From: Thiothrix eikelboomii
GTDB taxonomy: Bacteria > Pseudomonadota > Gammaproteobacteria > Thiotrichales > Thiotrichaceae
Reading direction: 5' to 3'
DNA length: 64,000 nt
Assembly: GCF_900167255.1 (NCBI RefSeq)
Contig: NZ_FUYB01000020.1
Span: 1 to 64,000 of the forward strand
The position numbers and the translations under genes were made by a program. The number at the start of each line of letters is the position of its first letter. Positions within the stretch are counted from its first letter, which is position 1. The notes beneath the pieces are model-generated. The model ran no database searches. It worked only from the letters and a program-made list of their open reading frames with translations, and was not told the origin of the DNA. Positions 16,485 to 24,909 of the stretch are shown in pieces.

Positions 16485-16532
16485 GTAATGATTCTTAAGT
16501 GACTCCACAAACACTTAAACCTTGATCATTAC
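16485..16532 (+). promoter_or_regulatory. nested inverted repeat in the 5' leader of the DUF4331 operon
   Basis: GTAATGAT (16485-16492) pairs with ATCATTAC (16525-16532), and inside it TTAAGTG (16495-16501) pairs with CACTTAA (16512-16518). This gives a 15-bp interrupted stem with a 10-base loop. It ends a few bases before the GGAGG ribosome site of the DUF4331 gene. It may be a leader hairpin controlling translation, or a double operator. Confidence 0.5.
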
Positions 16533-16549
16533 AAGCGGAGGAAATCGCC

Positions 16550-18019
16550 ATGAAACTACCTTTAATCATCTTGCCTATGACTTGCTTAGCCTTAGCTATC
16601 TCTAGTGCTGTGCAAGCCTCTAGCCATCGTGAAGCGCCGTTTATTACCGAAAATCCTAAAGTAGATGCCACGGATTTTTATGCCTTTCGTAGTTATGAGC
16701 CGGGGCGTGAGGGGTTTGTGACCTTAATCGCCAATTATAATCCACTTCAAGATGCTTATGGTGGACCGAATTATTTCAGTTTGTCGCCTGACGCGATTTA
16801 TGAAATTCATGTCGATAATAATGGTGATGCTAAAGAAGATTTAACTTTTCAATTCGATTTTAGCCAGCGTTTAGGCAATGCAGGGAAAGGGTTAGCCTTA
16901 CCGATTGATGGAAAAAATGTTCCCGTCCCCTTAACCAATATTGGACCTATTCTAGCGAATGACCATGCCAATGCGAATTTTCGTGAATTTTATACGCTGA
17001 ATCTGATTAAAGGTGATCGTCGCACAGGTGAGGCGATCAGAGCTAAGCAAGCGGACAATAATCGTAGTTTCTTTGCTAAGCCGTTGGATAATATTGGTGG
17101 CAAAACCTTTAGTACACAGAGTTATGAAGATTATGCACATACCTTTATTCAACCTGTGCGCTTAAATGGTTGTCCGGCGAATGCCCAAATTGGGCGGGTG
17201 TTTGTTGGGCAACGTAAAGATCCATTTGCGGTGAATCTGGGTGAAATTTTCGACTTAGTGAATACGAATCCCGTCGGTGCTACCGATGGTGAAGCCGATG
17301 CTTTAGCTGACAAAAATGTTACCACACTGGCTTTAGAAGTACCGATTGCCTGCTTAAAAGGGAGTGGTGAGGGTATTATCGGTTTATGGACTACAGCGAG
17401 TTTGCCGCAAACCAGCTCCTTACTCGAAGAGCCAAAAAACCTTAAAGCAAAAAGCTCGACCGGGCCTTGGGTTCAAGTTTCCCGTTTAGGCATGCCTTTG
17501 GTGAATGAAGTGGTGATTGGTCTGCCAGATAAAAATCGTTTCAATGCCAGCCAGCCCAAGGATGATGCGCAATTTATTGACTATGTGACTAAACCCACTT
17601 TGCCCGTTCTGTTGAGTGCGCTGTTTGGAGTGGAAGCACCGACGGTGACTGGTCGACCTGATTTAGTGGCCGCTTTTTTGACCGGCTTAAAAGGTGTGAA
17701 TGCTAATGGCTCCGTGGGCGAAATGGTTCGTTTAAATATGAATATTCAACCCACCGCCCAAGCAGCACAGAAAAACCTAGGTGTAGCAGCTGGAGATGCT
17801 GCAGGCTTTCCGAATGGTCGTCGCCCAGGGGATGATGTAGTTGATGCAGAGTTGCGGGTAGCGATGGGCTTGCTCTGCCATTTAGGGTTAAACCTCTGCA
17901 CACCTGAGCAAGCGGTGAGTGGGCAGTTGCCTTATACCGATGGGGTTCTGCAAACTGCTGAGCCATTCAAGGCGAGTTTCCCTTATCTGAATACACCGCT
18001 AGCGGGTTCTCCTAACTAA
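16550..18019 (+). CDS. DUF4331 domain secreted protein
   Basis: This 489-aa protein has a signal peptide (about 1-24, cleavage near VQA-SSHREAP) followed by a full-length DUF4331 domain. It starts with the family signature SSHREAPFITENPKVDATDFYAF and contains IHVDNNGDAKEDLTFQF, an Asp/Asn-rich turn reminiscent of calcium loops. The reaction or ligand of DUF4331 is not known; it is periplasmic or extracellular. A strong GGAGG precedes ATG 16550. It is first of five co-oriented genes (DUF4331, TPR, HupE-like, ECF sigma, ChrR-like anti-sigma) and is a likely target of that sigma factor by context. Confidence 0.88.
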   Translation: MKLPLIILPMTCLALAISSAVQASSHREAPFITENPKVDATDFYAFRSYEPGREGFVTLIANYNPLQDAYGGPNYFSLSPDAIYEIHVDNNGDAKEDLTFQFDFSQRLGNAGKGLALPIDGKNVPVPLTNIGPILANDHANANFREFYTLNLIKGDRRTGEAIRAKQADNNRSFFAKPLDNIGGKTFSTQSYEDYAHTFIQPVRLNGCPANAQIGRVFVGQRKDPFAVNLGEIFDLVNTNPVGATDGEADALADKNVTTLALEVPIACLKGSGEGIIGLWTTASLPQTSSLLEEPKNLKAKSSTGPWVQVSRLGMPLVNEVVIGLPDKNRFNASQPKDDAQFIDYVTKPTLPVLLSALFGVEAPTVTGRPDLVAAFLTGLKGVNANGSVGEMVRLNMNIQPTAQAAQKNLGVAAGDAAGFPNGRRPGDDVVDAELRVAMGLLCHLGLNLCTPEQAVSGQLPYTDGVLQTAEPFKASFPYLNTPLAGSPN

Positions 18020-18087
18020 GCTCAGCCACCACAATCACTGCAGTGATCAGCGGTTGATTGCCAATTCGCAAAGATGGAGTCAGTAAA

Positions 18088-19311
18088 ATGAAGCCTGTCG
18101 TTTATAAAACGTCCCTTCCACGCTGGAGTTTTATTGGCTCTATCTTTTGCGTCTTGATCTTAAGCACGACGTTGAATACTAGGCTACAAGCGGCCGCTTA
18201 TACTCCGCCCTCCGATCAGACGGTATTAACGGTTTTACCGGATTTTTTACTAAGCCATTCAGCCGAAATCCGCAGTTTTAAGGCGCGCTTACAGGCAGAG
18301 CCGCACTCAGTAGCCGCCAGCACAGGCTTAGCTCGCTTATATATTGACTTAGGCCGTCGTGAAGCTGATCCACGTTATTATGGGTATGCCGAAGCGCTGT
18401 TAAGCCCGTGGTGGACAGCTAGCCAGCCGCCGCCTGAGGTTTTATTGCTGCGGGCGCTTTTGCGGCAACACCAGCATGATTATGCCGCTGCTTTGCAGGA
18501 TTTACAGCAGCTAGTCCAACAGCAAGCGGGTTCGAGCCAAGCTTGGTTAACGCTCGCCGTGGTGCAATGGGTACAAGGTGATTATGCAGCAGCCAAGCAA
18601 AGCTGTAAGGCTTTAGCTAATAGCTCTACTTGGTATGGTTCAGTCTGCTTTAGCCAAGTCCTCAGTTTTACGGGTGAGGCAGAACGGGCTTATCAACTAC
18701 AACTCAGCTTATTGCCAGCCTTACCGCAAGCCACCCCTGAGCTAGCACAATGGGTGCAGACCAATCTTGCTGAAATAGCTTGGCGTTTGGGTCAGCTCCC
18801 TAAAGCCGAACAGCATTTTCGTGAGGCTTTAGCCATCGAGCGACAAGATCATTATCTATTGCGTGTTTATAGCGATTTTCTATTAAGTCAGCAGCGCTCT
18901 GCAGAGGTGATTCGGTTACTTAAAGATAAAACCACGGATGATGCTTTACTGTTGCGCTTAGCCTTCGCCAGTCAACAGGCTCAGGACATCGAAGCTACCC
19001 AGTTTTATCGGCAGCAATTGCAGGCACGCTATCAGGCTGCAGATTTACGGAATAGCAAGCTGCATCAACGTGATGAGGCTTGGTATCTCTTGAGTTTTGA
19101 GGAAAACAGCCAGCGTGCACTTGAATTAGCGCAAGCGAATTGGGCTGAGCAAAAAGAAGCCGAAGATACTGCTTTATTGCTCCGCGCTGCTTTAGCTAAT
19201 CAAGATTTTACAACAGCGCGCAAGGTTCAAATGTGGTTGCAACAAAACCAACAGCAAGATACTCGCTTAGAGGGTTTATTAGCGCAAATTCCTAAGGAGC
19301 AAGCATCATGA
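18088..19311 (+). CDS. TPR-repeat protein, secreted or membrane-anchored
   Basis: This protein has 407 aa from ATG 18088, which has GGAG 8-9 bases upstream. A TTG 30 bases earlier lacks a ribosome site. An N-terminal hydrophobic segment FIGSIFCVLILSTTL is probably a signal peptide or anchor. The rest is helical and Ala/Leu/Gln-rich, with several tetratricopeptide-type helix pairs (about 80-370), such as LAEIAWRLGQLPKAEQHFREAL. TPR domains mediate protein-protein contacts, so this is likely the scaffold partner of the neighbouring DUF4331 and HupE-like proteins. Its stop overlaps the next start by 4 bases (ATGA). Confidence 0.8.
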   Translation: MKPVVYKTSLPRWSFIGSIFCVLILSTTLNTRLQAAAYTPPSDQTVLTVLPDFLLSHSAEIRSFKARLQAEPHSVAASTGLARLYIDLGRREADPRYYGYAEALLSPWWTASQPPPEVLLLRALLRQHQHDYAAALQDLQQLVQQQAGSSQAWLTLAVVQWVQGDYAAAKQSCKALANSSTWYGSVCFSQVLSFTGEAERAYQLQLSLLPALPQATPELAQWVQTNLAEIAWRLGQLPKAEQHFREALAIERQDHYLLRVYSDFLLSQQRSAEVIRLLKDKTTDDALLLRLAFASQQAQDIEATQFYRQQLQARYQAADLRNSKLHQRDEAWYLLSFEENSQRALELAQANWAEQKEAEDTALLLRAALANQDFTTARKVQMWLQQNQQQDTRLEGLLAQIPKEQAS

Positions 19312-20435
19312 AGCGAGCTTTATCCGGTGTTTTTACGGTGTGCTGTTTATTGCTAAGTTTGAATGCTTTTGCACATAAACCCAGTGATAGTTATTTGTTT
19401 TTGCAGACGGATTCCAGCTTACGTTGGGATTTGGCCTTGCGCGATTTAGAGCAAGCTATCGGTCTTGATAGGAATCAAGATGGCCAAGTTACTTGGGGTG
19501 AGGTCAAGCAACAACAAGCAGCGATCAGTGCTTATGCGCTAAGCCGCCTCCAGCTTCAACAAGACGGGCAGGTTTGCACGTTGAGTTTACAGCGATTACA
19601 AATTGATGAGCACACGGATGGGGCTTATGCCGTTTTGTTATTGCAACCCCGCTGTTCGTTAGCGGCGAATGCTGCCTTGAATTTTAAGTATCAATTGCTG
19701 TTTGATATTGATCCTAGCCACCGTGGCGTTCTCTTAGATCAGCGTGCAGGAATAGCCGCTAGTTCGATGATTTTTTCAAAAGAGCAACCGGAACTCAGCC
19801 TGAGTCCACAGCAGCTCACTCGTTGGTCAACTTTGGTTAATTATATTAATGAAGGCATTTATCATATTTGGATGGGTTTAGATCATTTGCTGTTTATTAG
19901 TTTGTTAATTTTGCCCGCTGTGCTGGTGGTTAAGGATCATCGTTGGCAGCAAGTGACTGCGTTTCGACCTGCTTTATGGAATTTGCTCAAGGTGATTACC
20001 GCATTTACGATTGCCCATTCGATTACCCTGTGTTTAGCAGTATTAGGGGTGGTCAGTTTGCCTTCACGTTGGGTTGAATCCGCGATTGCTGTGTCGATTA
20101 TCGTGTTGGCTTTAAATATTTTTTATCCGGTCATTAAACACAATCAAGGGTGGCTCGCCTTTGGCTTTGGTTTATTACACGGGTTCGGGTTTGCAAGTGT
20201 ATTGATGGAACTGGAGCTACCTCAAGCCACTTTGGTGCAAGCTTTACTCGGCTTTAATCTAGGGGTAGAGCTAGGGCAGTTAATGTTGGTTTTATTGGTA
20301 TTTCCATTAGCTTATCTGTTGCGTTCGACTAAGTTCTATCAAGTGCCGATTTTATATGGTAGTGCCGCTTTAACCTTAGTTTTAGCCAGTATTTGGTTAG
20401 TTGAGCGCGCTTTTGATACCACTTTATTCGCCTAA
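19308..20435 (+). CDS. HupE/UreJ-type membrane protein with N-terminal EF-hand domain
   Basis: This 375-aa protein has a signal peptide (about 1-22, ending AFA-HKPSDSY), a periplasmic domain (about 23-170) and a C-terminal HupE/UreJ_2 domain with about six TM helices (about 175-375). The latter carries HIWMGLDHLLFISLLIL, FTIAHSITL and FGLLHGFGFASVL, whose conserved His/Asp residues suggest metal handling. The periplasmic part contains DRNQDGQVTWGE, an exact 12-residue EF-hand calcium loop. The HupE/UreJ family is linked to metal (nickel or cobalt) transport in other contexts; the substrate here is unknown. It is translationally coupled to the TPR gene. Confidence 0.85.
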   Translation: MKRALSGVFTVCCLLLSLNAFAHKPSDSYLFLQTDSSLRWDLALRDLEQAIGLDRNQDGQVTWGEVKQQQAAISAYALSRLQLQQDGQVCTLSLQRLQIDEHTDGAYAVLLLQPRCSLAANAALNFKYQLLFDIDPSHRGVLLDQRAGIAASSMIFSKEQPELSLSPQQLTRWSTLVNYINEGIYHIWMGLDHLLFISLLILPAVLVVKDHRWQQVTAFRPALWNLLKVITAFTIAHSITLCLAVLGVVSLPSRWVESAIAVSIIVLALNIFYPVIKHNQGWLAFGFGLLHGFGFASVLMELELPQATLVQALLGFNLGVELGQLMLVLLVFPLAYLLRSTKFYQVPILYGSAALTLVLASIWLVERAFDTTLFA

Positions 20436-20540
20436 ATAGGGACAAATATCGAGGGTCGGTTGAAACCCGCTACGCATTATTAGAATGCCTATAATTGTCT
20501 ATGTTAAGCTAGCTTACATTGCCCTTAGTAGTCAGCCGTA

Positions 20541-21122
20541 GTGAATAATCAGACCGAACTTTATGCTCTAATCGAGCGAATGCAACACAGCGATCAGGCT
20601 GCCTTAGGGCGCTTTTATGATCTGACCGTCAGTTATGTATTTGGTCTAGCAATGCGCATTACTTCCAAACCCAGTTTGGCGGAAGAAGTAGTTAATGATG
20701 TTTATCTGCAAGCGTGGCGGAATCGGGCGAATTATCAGGCTAGTCAAGCAGCACCTTTGGCTTGGTTAATGATGATGACGCATAGTCGTGCTATTGATGC
20801 TTTGCGCAGAGAAGCGACTGCGACTCAGCAACAATTACCGATTGCCGATGATTTTGATGCGGTCGATGAGCACAGTTTGAATCAGCTTGAGCAGCTGACC
20901 CAGCTCGAGCAGACTGAGCAATTAGCCGCTGCCTTAAAGCTCTTGAATACACAGCAGCGTCAATGGATTATGTTGGCTTTTTATCGGGGTATGAGCCATC
21001 AGGACATTGCCGATTATACGGGAGAGCCACTTGGAACAGTGAAAACGGTTTTGCGGCGCGCACAGGCTATCTTGCGTACCGCATTGACGACCACATACCC
21101 GCATGGGGGTATTTATGAATAG
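20541..21122 (+). CDS. ECF-type RNA polymerase sigma factor
   Basis: This 193-aa protein starts at GTG 20541. Sigma region 2 (about 22-92) includes LAEEVVNDVYLQAWRNRANY and AIDALRRE. Region 4 (about 133-182) carries the helix-turn-helix MSHQDIADYTGEPLGTVKT. The region between is long and Gln/Glu-rich. It directs transcription of stress genes and is normally held by an anti-sigma. The next gene, encoding a cupin anti-sigma of ChrR type, overlaps it by 8 bases (TATGAATAG). The pair follows the DUF4331-TPR-HupE genes, its likely regulon. The target promoter sequence could not be defined. Confidence 0.9.
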   Translation: MNNQTELYALIERMQHSDQAALGRFYDLTVSYVFGLAMRITSKPSLAEEVVNDVYLQAWRNRANYQASQAAPLAWLMMMTHSRAIDALRREATATQQQLPIADDFDAVDEHSLNQLEQLTQLEQTEQLAAALKLLNTQQRQWIMLAFYRGMSHQDIADYTGEPLGTVKTVLRRAQAILRTALTTTYPHGGIYE

Positions 21123-21603
21123 CAGTAATGATAATTTAAATTTAAGTATGAATAATGGGCTAGAACAGGATGTGGTTGAATTATTAGCTGAGCATCAAGC
21201 AGCTTATCCGCTGCCTGCTCAGCTAAAAGCCAGTATGCGGACTAAACTGCTGGCTCAAGTTCATGCCGAAGAAGCAGCTATCCAACCGGGCTTTAAGACG
21301 ATTCGTGCTCATGAAGGTGAATGGCTAGAGCCTTTGCCGGGGGCAAAAATCAAAATTCTCCATCAAGAAGGGAGTTCGGATTTACTCACCTATCTGGCTC
21401 GTTTAGCGCCCGGTTTTGAAATGCAAGGGCATCCACATCCTTATCCTGAAGAATGCTTAATGCTTGAAGGGGATTTATGGCTCGGTGAGCTTAAGCTACA
21501 AGCAGGTGATTATCATTTTGCTGAGCAAGGCCTATATCATGGACGCTTGCGGACTGAGACCGGGGCTTTGGTGTTATTAAAAGGCGCTTTACCACCGATT
21601 TGA
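21115..21603 (+). CDS. ChrR-like cupin anti-sigma factor
   Basis: This protein has 162 aa from ATG 21115, nested in the end of the sigma gene. A helical N-terminal segment (about 15-55) takes the place of the anti-sigma domain. The C-terminal ChrR-type cupin (about 65-162) has GHPHPYPEECLMLEGDLWLG, whose His and Glu residues are likely metal ligands. ChrR proteins release their sigma factor on singlet oxygen or organic peroxide stress. The usual N-terminal HxxxCxxC zinc motif is not visible here, so sensing may reside in the cupin alone. Co-translation with the sigma gene supports the pairing. Confidence 0.82.
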   Translation: MNSSNDNLNLSMNNGLEQDVVELLAEHQAAYPLPAQLKASMRTKLLAQVHAEEAAIQPGFKTIRAHEGEWLEPLPGAKIKILHQEGSSDLLTYLARLAPGFEMQGHPHPYPEECLMLEGDLWLGELKLQAGDYHFAEQGLYHGRLRTETGALVLLKGALPPI

Positions 21604-21608
21604 GTCAG

Positions 21609-21851
21609 CTATGAAGGCTTACTCAGTTTAACGATTATGAAGTAGTGGCCTGCAAAATAAACTTGTCCGCTTTTCCACTTCGCGGCACCTATCTTAAACG
21701 GAATCCAGCCCAAGGATCGCTGTGCACCGCCCGATACCCGCCAGCACAGCTGATCCGTTTTGAATGGGCGACGGGCTGTATGATGAGCTGCAATCACTTC
21801 TTGAACCTTGATGCGAACTTTTAAGGTTTTGAGATTGGCCTTTTCTTTCAT
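21609..21851 (-). pseudogene. tnpB: TnpB remnant with internal and C-terminal deletions
   Basis: The 80-aa frame begins with a TnpB-like N-terminus (KTLKVRIK) and jumps directly to a later TnpB block, VQEVIAAHHTARRPFK then LCWRVSGGAQRSLGWIPFK and SGQVYFAGHYF. In full-length TnpB these blocks are separated by roughly 50 residues. The sequence continues for about 200-250 residues with the RuvC catalytic domain and zinc finger, none of which is present. After GHYF the family pattern (usually LWDSYGL) is lost, and the frame ends in IIVKLSKPS. It cannot be an active nuclease. It might still be translated, since the frame is open. Confidence 0.7.
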
Positions 21852-21897
21852 AAAGCTTATTATAAATAGCCTAGTCTAACTATTAAAGAATCAGTCT

Positions 21898-22308
21898 ATG
21901 AATATTCGTACAGGTCGACACTGCGTCTTTATGCTGCACGCCCATTTAATTTTTATCACTAAATATCGTGGCAACGTATTCAATGAATCTAGCCTTCAGC
22001 GCTTAGAAGCCATCTTGAAAGAGGTTTGCCGACTATTTGAAGTCGAACTGGTCGAGTTCAACGGGGAACACGATCACGTCCATTTACTGATTAATTACCC
22101 GCCTAAAGTTCAGCTCTCCAAACTCATTAACTCACTCAAAGGGGTATCCAGCCGAAAATTGAAACAAGAATTTGACTCTATTCGTGAGCACTGGATATGC
22201 AAAAAATCAGGTTCACTGTGGTCGCCTTCTTACTTTGCTGGGAGTGTCGGCGGTGCGCCTCTATCAGTCCTTAAACAATATATTGAGCAACAGGATGGAC
22301 CGCTTTAA
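21898..22308 (+). CDS. tnpA: IS200/IS605-family transposase TnpA (HUH, Y1)
   Basis: This 136-aa protein has the normal TnpA length. The HUH motif is HDHVHLL (about residues 60-66). The catalytic tyrosine is in VLKQYIEQQ near the C-terminus, preceded by the family segment LWSPSYFAGSVGGAPLS. It starts RTGRHCVFMLHAHLIFITKYR, typical of the group. Such enzymes move single-stranded DNA at replication forks. All catalytic parts are intact, although the linked tnpB is dead, so the element may be mobile only if both DNA ends survive. Confidence 0.93.
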   Translation: MNIRTGRHCVFMLHAHLIFITKYRGNVFNESSLQRLEAILKEVCRLFEVELVEFNGEHDHVHLLINYPPKVQLSKLINSLKGVSSRKLKQEFDSIREHWICKKSGSLWSPSYFAGSVGGAPLSVLKQYIEQQDGPL

Positions 22309-22324
22309 TCGGCTCACGCCGATT
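22307..22324 (+). repeat. hairpin at the end of tnpA (possible IS end structure)
   Basis: AATCGGC-TCAC-GCCGATT is a perfect 7-bp stem with a 4-base loop overlapping the tnpA stop. A second weaker stem, AGCCCC/GGGGCT (22332-22352), follows. IS200/IS605 ends contain such palindromes for TnpA recognition; a terminator is the alternative. Confidence 0.5.
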
Positions 22325-22352
22325 GCCTTGTAGCCCCCACCTCAAAGGGGCT

Positions 22353-23021
22353 TTACGGCTTCTTTGGTAACGGAAATTTCAAAGCATAATCTGGTGTTGC
22401 AAGGCCTGCTGGTAAATCATCAGCAGGGATAGGCTCGCCATAGACCTGTGTTAACGGAATCACCCCCGCCCAATGCGGCAAACTCACATCATCCTTATCA
22501 TCGTTGGGGCCGCCAGTACGTACTTTGCAGGCCGCTTCACTCAAGGGAATACGGATGAGGGTAGTCGCTTTTAATTCTTCGGGTAAATGTTCACGATAAT
22601 CACCTTTCGACCCCGGAATAATCGTATAGGTGATTTGATGCAAGAGTTCAGCTTTTTCAGTTCCCTCTACGGCTTCCCCTTGACCGTGGGCGACTGCGGA
22701 ACGGTAGTTGGCAGAGCAATTCATTCCAGAGCGTGCTACTACAATCCCATCAATCAGCGTGAAAGCGACACAGACTGGATGGCCTGCACGGAGGTGTTTA
22801 ATGATGCGTGAAGTCCGTGAGCCGTGTAGGTAAATATGTTCGCCGATGCGCGCTACCATCATTGGGAGAGCAAAGGGCTGCCCGTCTATGGCGACCGATA
22901 CTGTACCGACGAGGGCAGCATCAATAATCGCATACAGTGTTTCTGCTTGATAATCAGCCCGTGCTGCCGATTGTTTGACCGTAGCACGAGCACTCGGTGC
23001 CTGCTCACGAGTTCTAGCCAT
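22353..23021 (-). CDS. pyridoxamine 5'-phosphate oxidase-like FMN-binding split-barrel protein
   Basis: This protein has 222 aa from ATG 23021, chosen because GGGAG lies 7 bases upstream. A GTG 18 bases earlier includes that ribosome site. The split-barrel core (about 30-170) shows GTVSVAIDGQPFALPMMVARIGEHIYLHGSRTSRIIKHL, given here as consecutive family blocks, then VCVAFTLIDGIVVARSG and YRSAVAHGQGEAVEG. This is the Nim/Pyridox_ox_2 type of flavin-binding protein, often of unknown substrate. It is not PdxH itself. The gene stands alone, with DUF4112 36 bases upstream on the same strand. Confidence 0.82.
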   Translation of the reverse strand: MARTREQAPSARATVKQSAARADYQAETLYAIIDAALVGTVSVAIDGQPFALPMMVARIGEHIYLHGSRTSRIIKHLRAGHPVCVAFTLIDGIVVARSGMNCSANYRSAVAHGQGEAVEGTEKAELLHQITYTIIPGSKGDYREHLPEELKATTLIRIPLSEAACKVRTGGPNDDKDDVSLPHWAGVIPLTQVYGEPIPADDLPAGLATPDYALKFPLPKKP

Positions 23022-23056
23022 CTTGCAACTCCCATTCACACATCAATTTTAGAGGT

Positions 23057-23515
23057 TTAAAACGCATTAATAATCGCAGCGACTAAGGCGAACATACCCC
23101 AGACCATAAAGCCTAAGACCACAATGAAAAATACAAGTAGAGCAATTAGGGTCAGAGTGCTTTGTCTAGTGGTATCCCTAGGATTTAACACGTATTTGCG
23201 CATTAAATTGACATTACGCTGATTGGCTTTGAAGATAAAATCAAATAAATCGCCAAGAATCGGGATAACACCAATCACGCTTTCTAATAAGATATTTAAA
23301 GCCATCCGTGCCAGCACCGCTTTCGGGACTTTAAGCTTAACCGCTTGGTATAAAATATAGGTGGACAAACCACCGGCTGCTAAGTCACCGACCCCCGGAA
23401 TTAACCCTAAAATCCCGTCAAGACCGATTTTCCAAGAGGTTCCTGGGATTTTGATCGAGTTATCTAATAACCATGCTAAATTATCCAGCTTTTTACTGAG
23501 CTGCTCATTACTCAT
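23057..23515 (-). CDS. DUF4112 domain membrane protein
   Basis: This 152-aa protein opens with LDNLAWLLDNSIKIPGT and DGILGLIPGVGDLAAGGLS, the DUF4112 signature, followed by GVIPILGDLFDFIFKAN and RNVNLMRKY. A C-terminal TM segment (LIALLVFFIVVLGFMVWGMF) follows. The family is a widespread small inner-membrane protein without known function. It may be co-transcribed with the downstream FMN-binding protein gene. Confidence 0.88.
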   Translation of the reverse strand: MSNEQLSKKLDNLAWLLDNSIKIPGTSWKIGLDGILGLIPGVGDLAAGGLSTYILYQAVKLKVPKAVLARMALNILLESVIGVIPILGDLFDFIFKANQRNVNLMRKYVLNPRDTTRQSTLTLIALLVFFIVVLGFMVWGMFALVAAIINAF

Positions 23516-23643
23516 GTAAGTTTCCTCTAACGGCTAGGTTAATCGCTATTGTATAGGTGAAGCTAGGGGACTTTTAGCAGAAAAAACCGCTTAAGTCTTA
23601 ATTTATTTGACTTTAATTATGCAGTTTATCGGATACTTATCCG

Positions 23644-24897
23644 CTATTGATCAGATCCATTGTTCAAGGGATACTCATCGGCTAAGGCCTGATCGACTAA
23701 CTCCAACCAATGCACGACTCGGAGTTTAGTGCCACTTGCTAAATGCAACTGGCAACCAATATTGGCGGTTGCGATCACTTGCGGCTGTGAGGCTTGCAGA
23801 GCTTGGAGTTTATTGCTTAACAGTTGTTGAGATAATTCCGCCTGTAAAATCGAATACGTACCCGCTGAGCCACAGCAAAGATGGGCGTCGGCAACAGGTA
23901 CTAACTCAAACCCTAGTTTTTGTAAGATACCCTCAACCACACCATTGAGTTTTAAACCATGCTGCAAGGTGCATGGGCTGTGAAACGCGACTTTTTTTAA
24001 GTGTTCAGGAATCTGTGGATGGCTAAATTCGGCTGTTGCTAATAACTCACTACTGTCTTTGGCGAGCGCAGAGATAGTTTGGGCTTTGGTCGCATACAGA
24101 GGATCGTGTTTTAGTAAATGCCCATACTCTTTTAACATCAGCCCACAGCCACTAGCACTGATCACAATCGCTTCTGCACCCGCTTCAAGATGAGGCCACC
24201 AAGCATCAATATTTCGGCGCATGAAATTTAACGCTGCCTCAGGTGCCGCTAGATGTTGACTGACCGCTCCGCAACAACCCGCTGCTTTAACCCGCACTAA
24301 TTCGATCCCCAGCTGGTGTAAAATCCGTGCCAGCGCTGCTGTCGTGGAAGGTGTCACAGCGGCTTGCACACAACCTTCAAACGCTAAAACTTTGCGGGCT
24401 TGAGGTTTCACCGACCATTGATAGCGATTACCTTGTTGAGCAGGTAGTTTTCTAGCTAAGGTTTTGGGCAGCAGTGGTTTAACTAAATAGGCGAATGCTA
24501 GCAAGGCGCTCACCCGCTGTGGATAGGGCAGGATCGTCCGTAAAGCTTGGCGTTGCAATTTCTCTAAAAAAGGGCGTTGAGTGTGTTCTTCAACAATCTC
24601 CCGTCCAATATCTAACAAACGTCCATAATCGACCCCCGAGGGGCAAGTGGTTTCACAGGAGCGGCAGCTTAGGCAACGATCTAAATGAGTGCGGGTGACT
24701 GCCGTCGGCTGTGCACCTTCGAGGATTTGTTTAATTTGATAAATTCGTCCACGCGGACCATCTAATTCATCGCCCAATAACTGATAAGTAGGACAGGTAG
24801 CGGTGCAAAATCCACAATGTACGCAAGCTCGTAAAATGGCTTCAGCGGTTTGACCTTGCGCGCTCTGACGATACGGCTCGCTTAAATTAGTTTGCAT
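23644..24897 (-). CDS. glcF: glycolate oxidase iron-sulfur subunit GlcF
   Basis: This 417-aa protein has two 4Fe-4S ferredoxin motifs, CVHCGFCTATCPTY (about 26-39) and CLSCRSCETTCPSG (about 75-88). Two CCG (cysteine-rich) domains follow, with GCCGAVSQHLA and LCCGSAGTYS, as in GlcF and heterodisulfide reductase-like subunits. With GlcD and GlcE it oxidises glycolate to glyoxylate, passing electrons to the membrane quinone pool. It is last gene of glcD-glcE-glcF, 12 bases after glcE. Glycolate oxidation suits an organism with Calvin-cycle photorespiratory glycolate, which is an inference. Confidence 0.93.
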   Translation of the reverse strand: MQTNLSEPYRQSAQGQTAEAILRACVHCGFCTATCPTYQLLGDELDGPRGRIYQIKQILEGAQPTAVTRTHLDRCLSCRSCETTCPSGVDYGRLLDIGREIVEEHTQRPFLEKLQRQALRTILPYPQRVSALLAFAYLVKPLLPKTLARKLPAQQGNRYQWSVKPQARKVLAFEGCVQAAVTPSTTAALARILHQLGIELVRVKAAGCCGAVSQHLAAPEAALNFMRRNIDAWWPHLEAGAEAIVISASGCGLMLKEYGHLLKHDPLYATKAQTISALAKDSSELLATAEFSHPQIPEHLKKVAFHSPCTLQHGLKLNGVVEGILQKLGFELVPVADAHLCCGSAGTYSILQAELSQQLLSNKLQALQASQPQVIATANIGCQLHLASGTKLRVVHWLELVDQALADEYPLNNGSDQ

Positions 24898-24909
24898 GAA
24901 GGCTTCTCT

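Larger units (their letters stand above)
21609..22352. mobile_element. degraded IS200/IS605-family element
   Basis: An intact tnpA (21898-22308) is divergent from a heavily deleted tnpB (21609-21851), the gene arrangement of IS605. A perfect hairpin right after tnpA (22307-22324) fits the subterminal palindrome that TnpA binds. The far end, which would hold the tnpB 3' part and its guide RNA region, is missing. Element borders are approximate. Confidence 0.7.
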
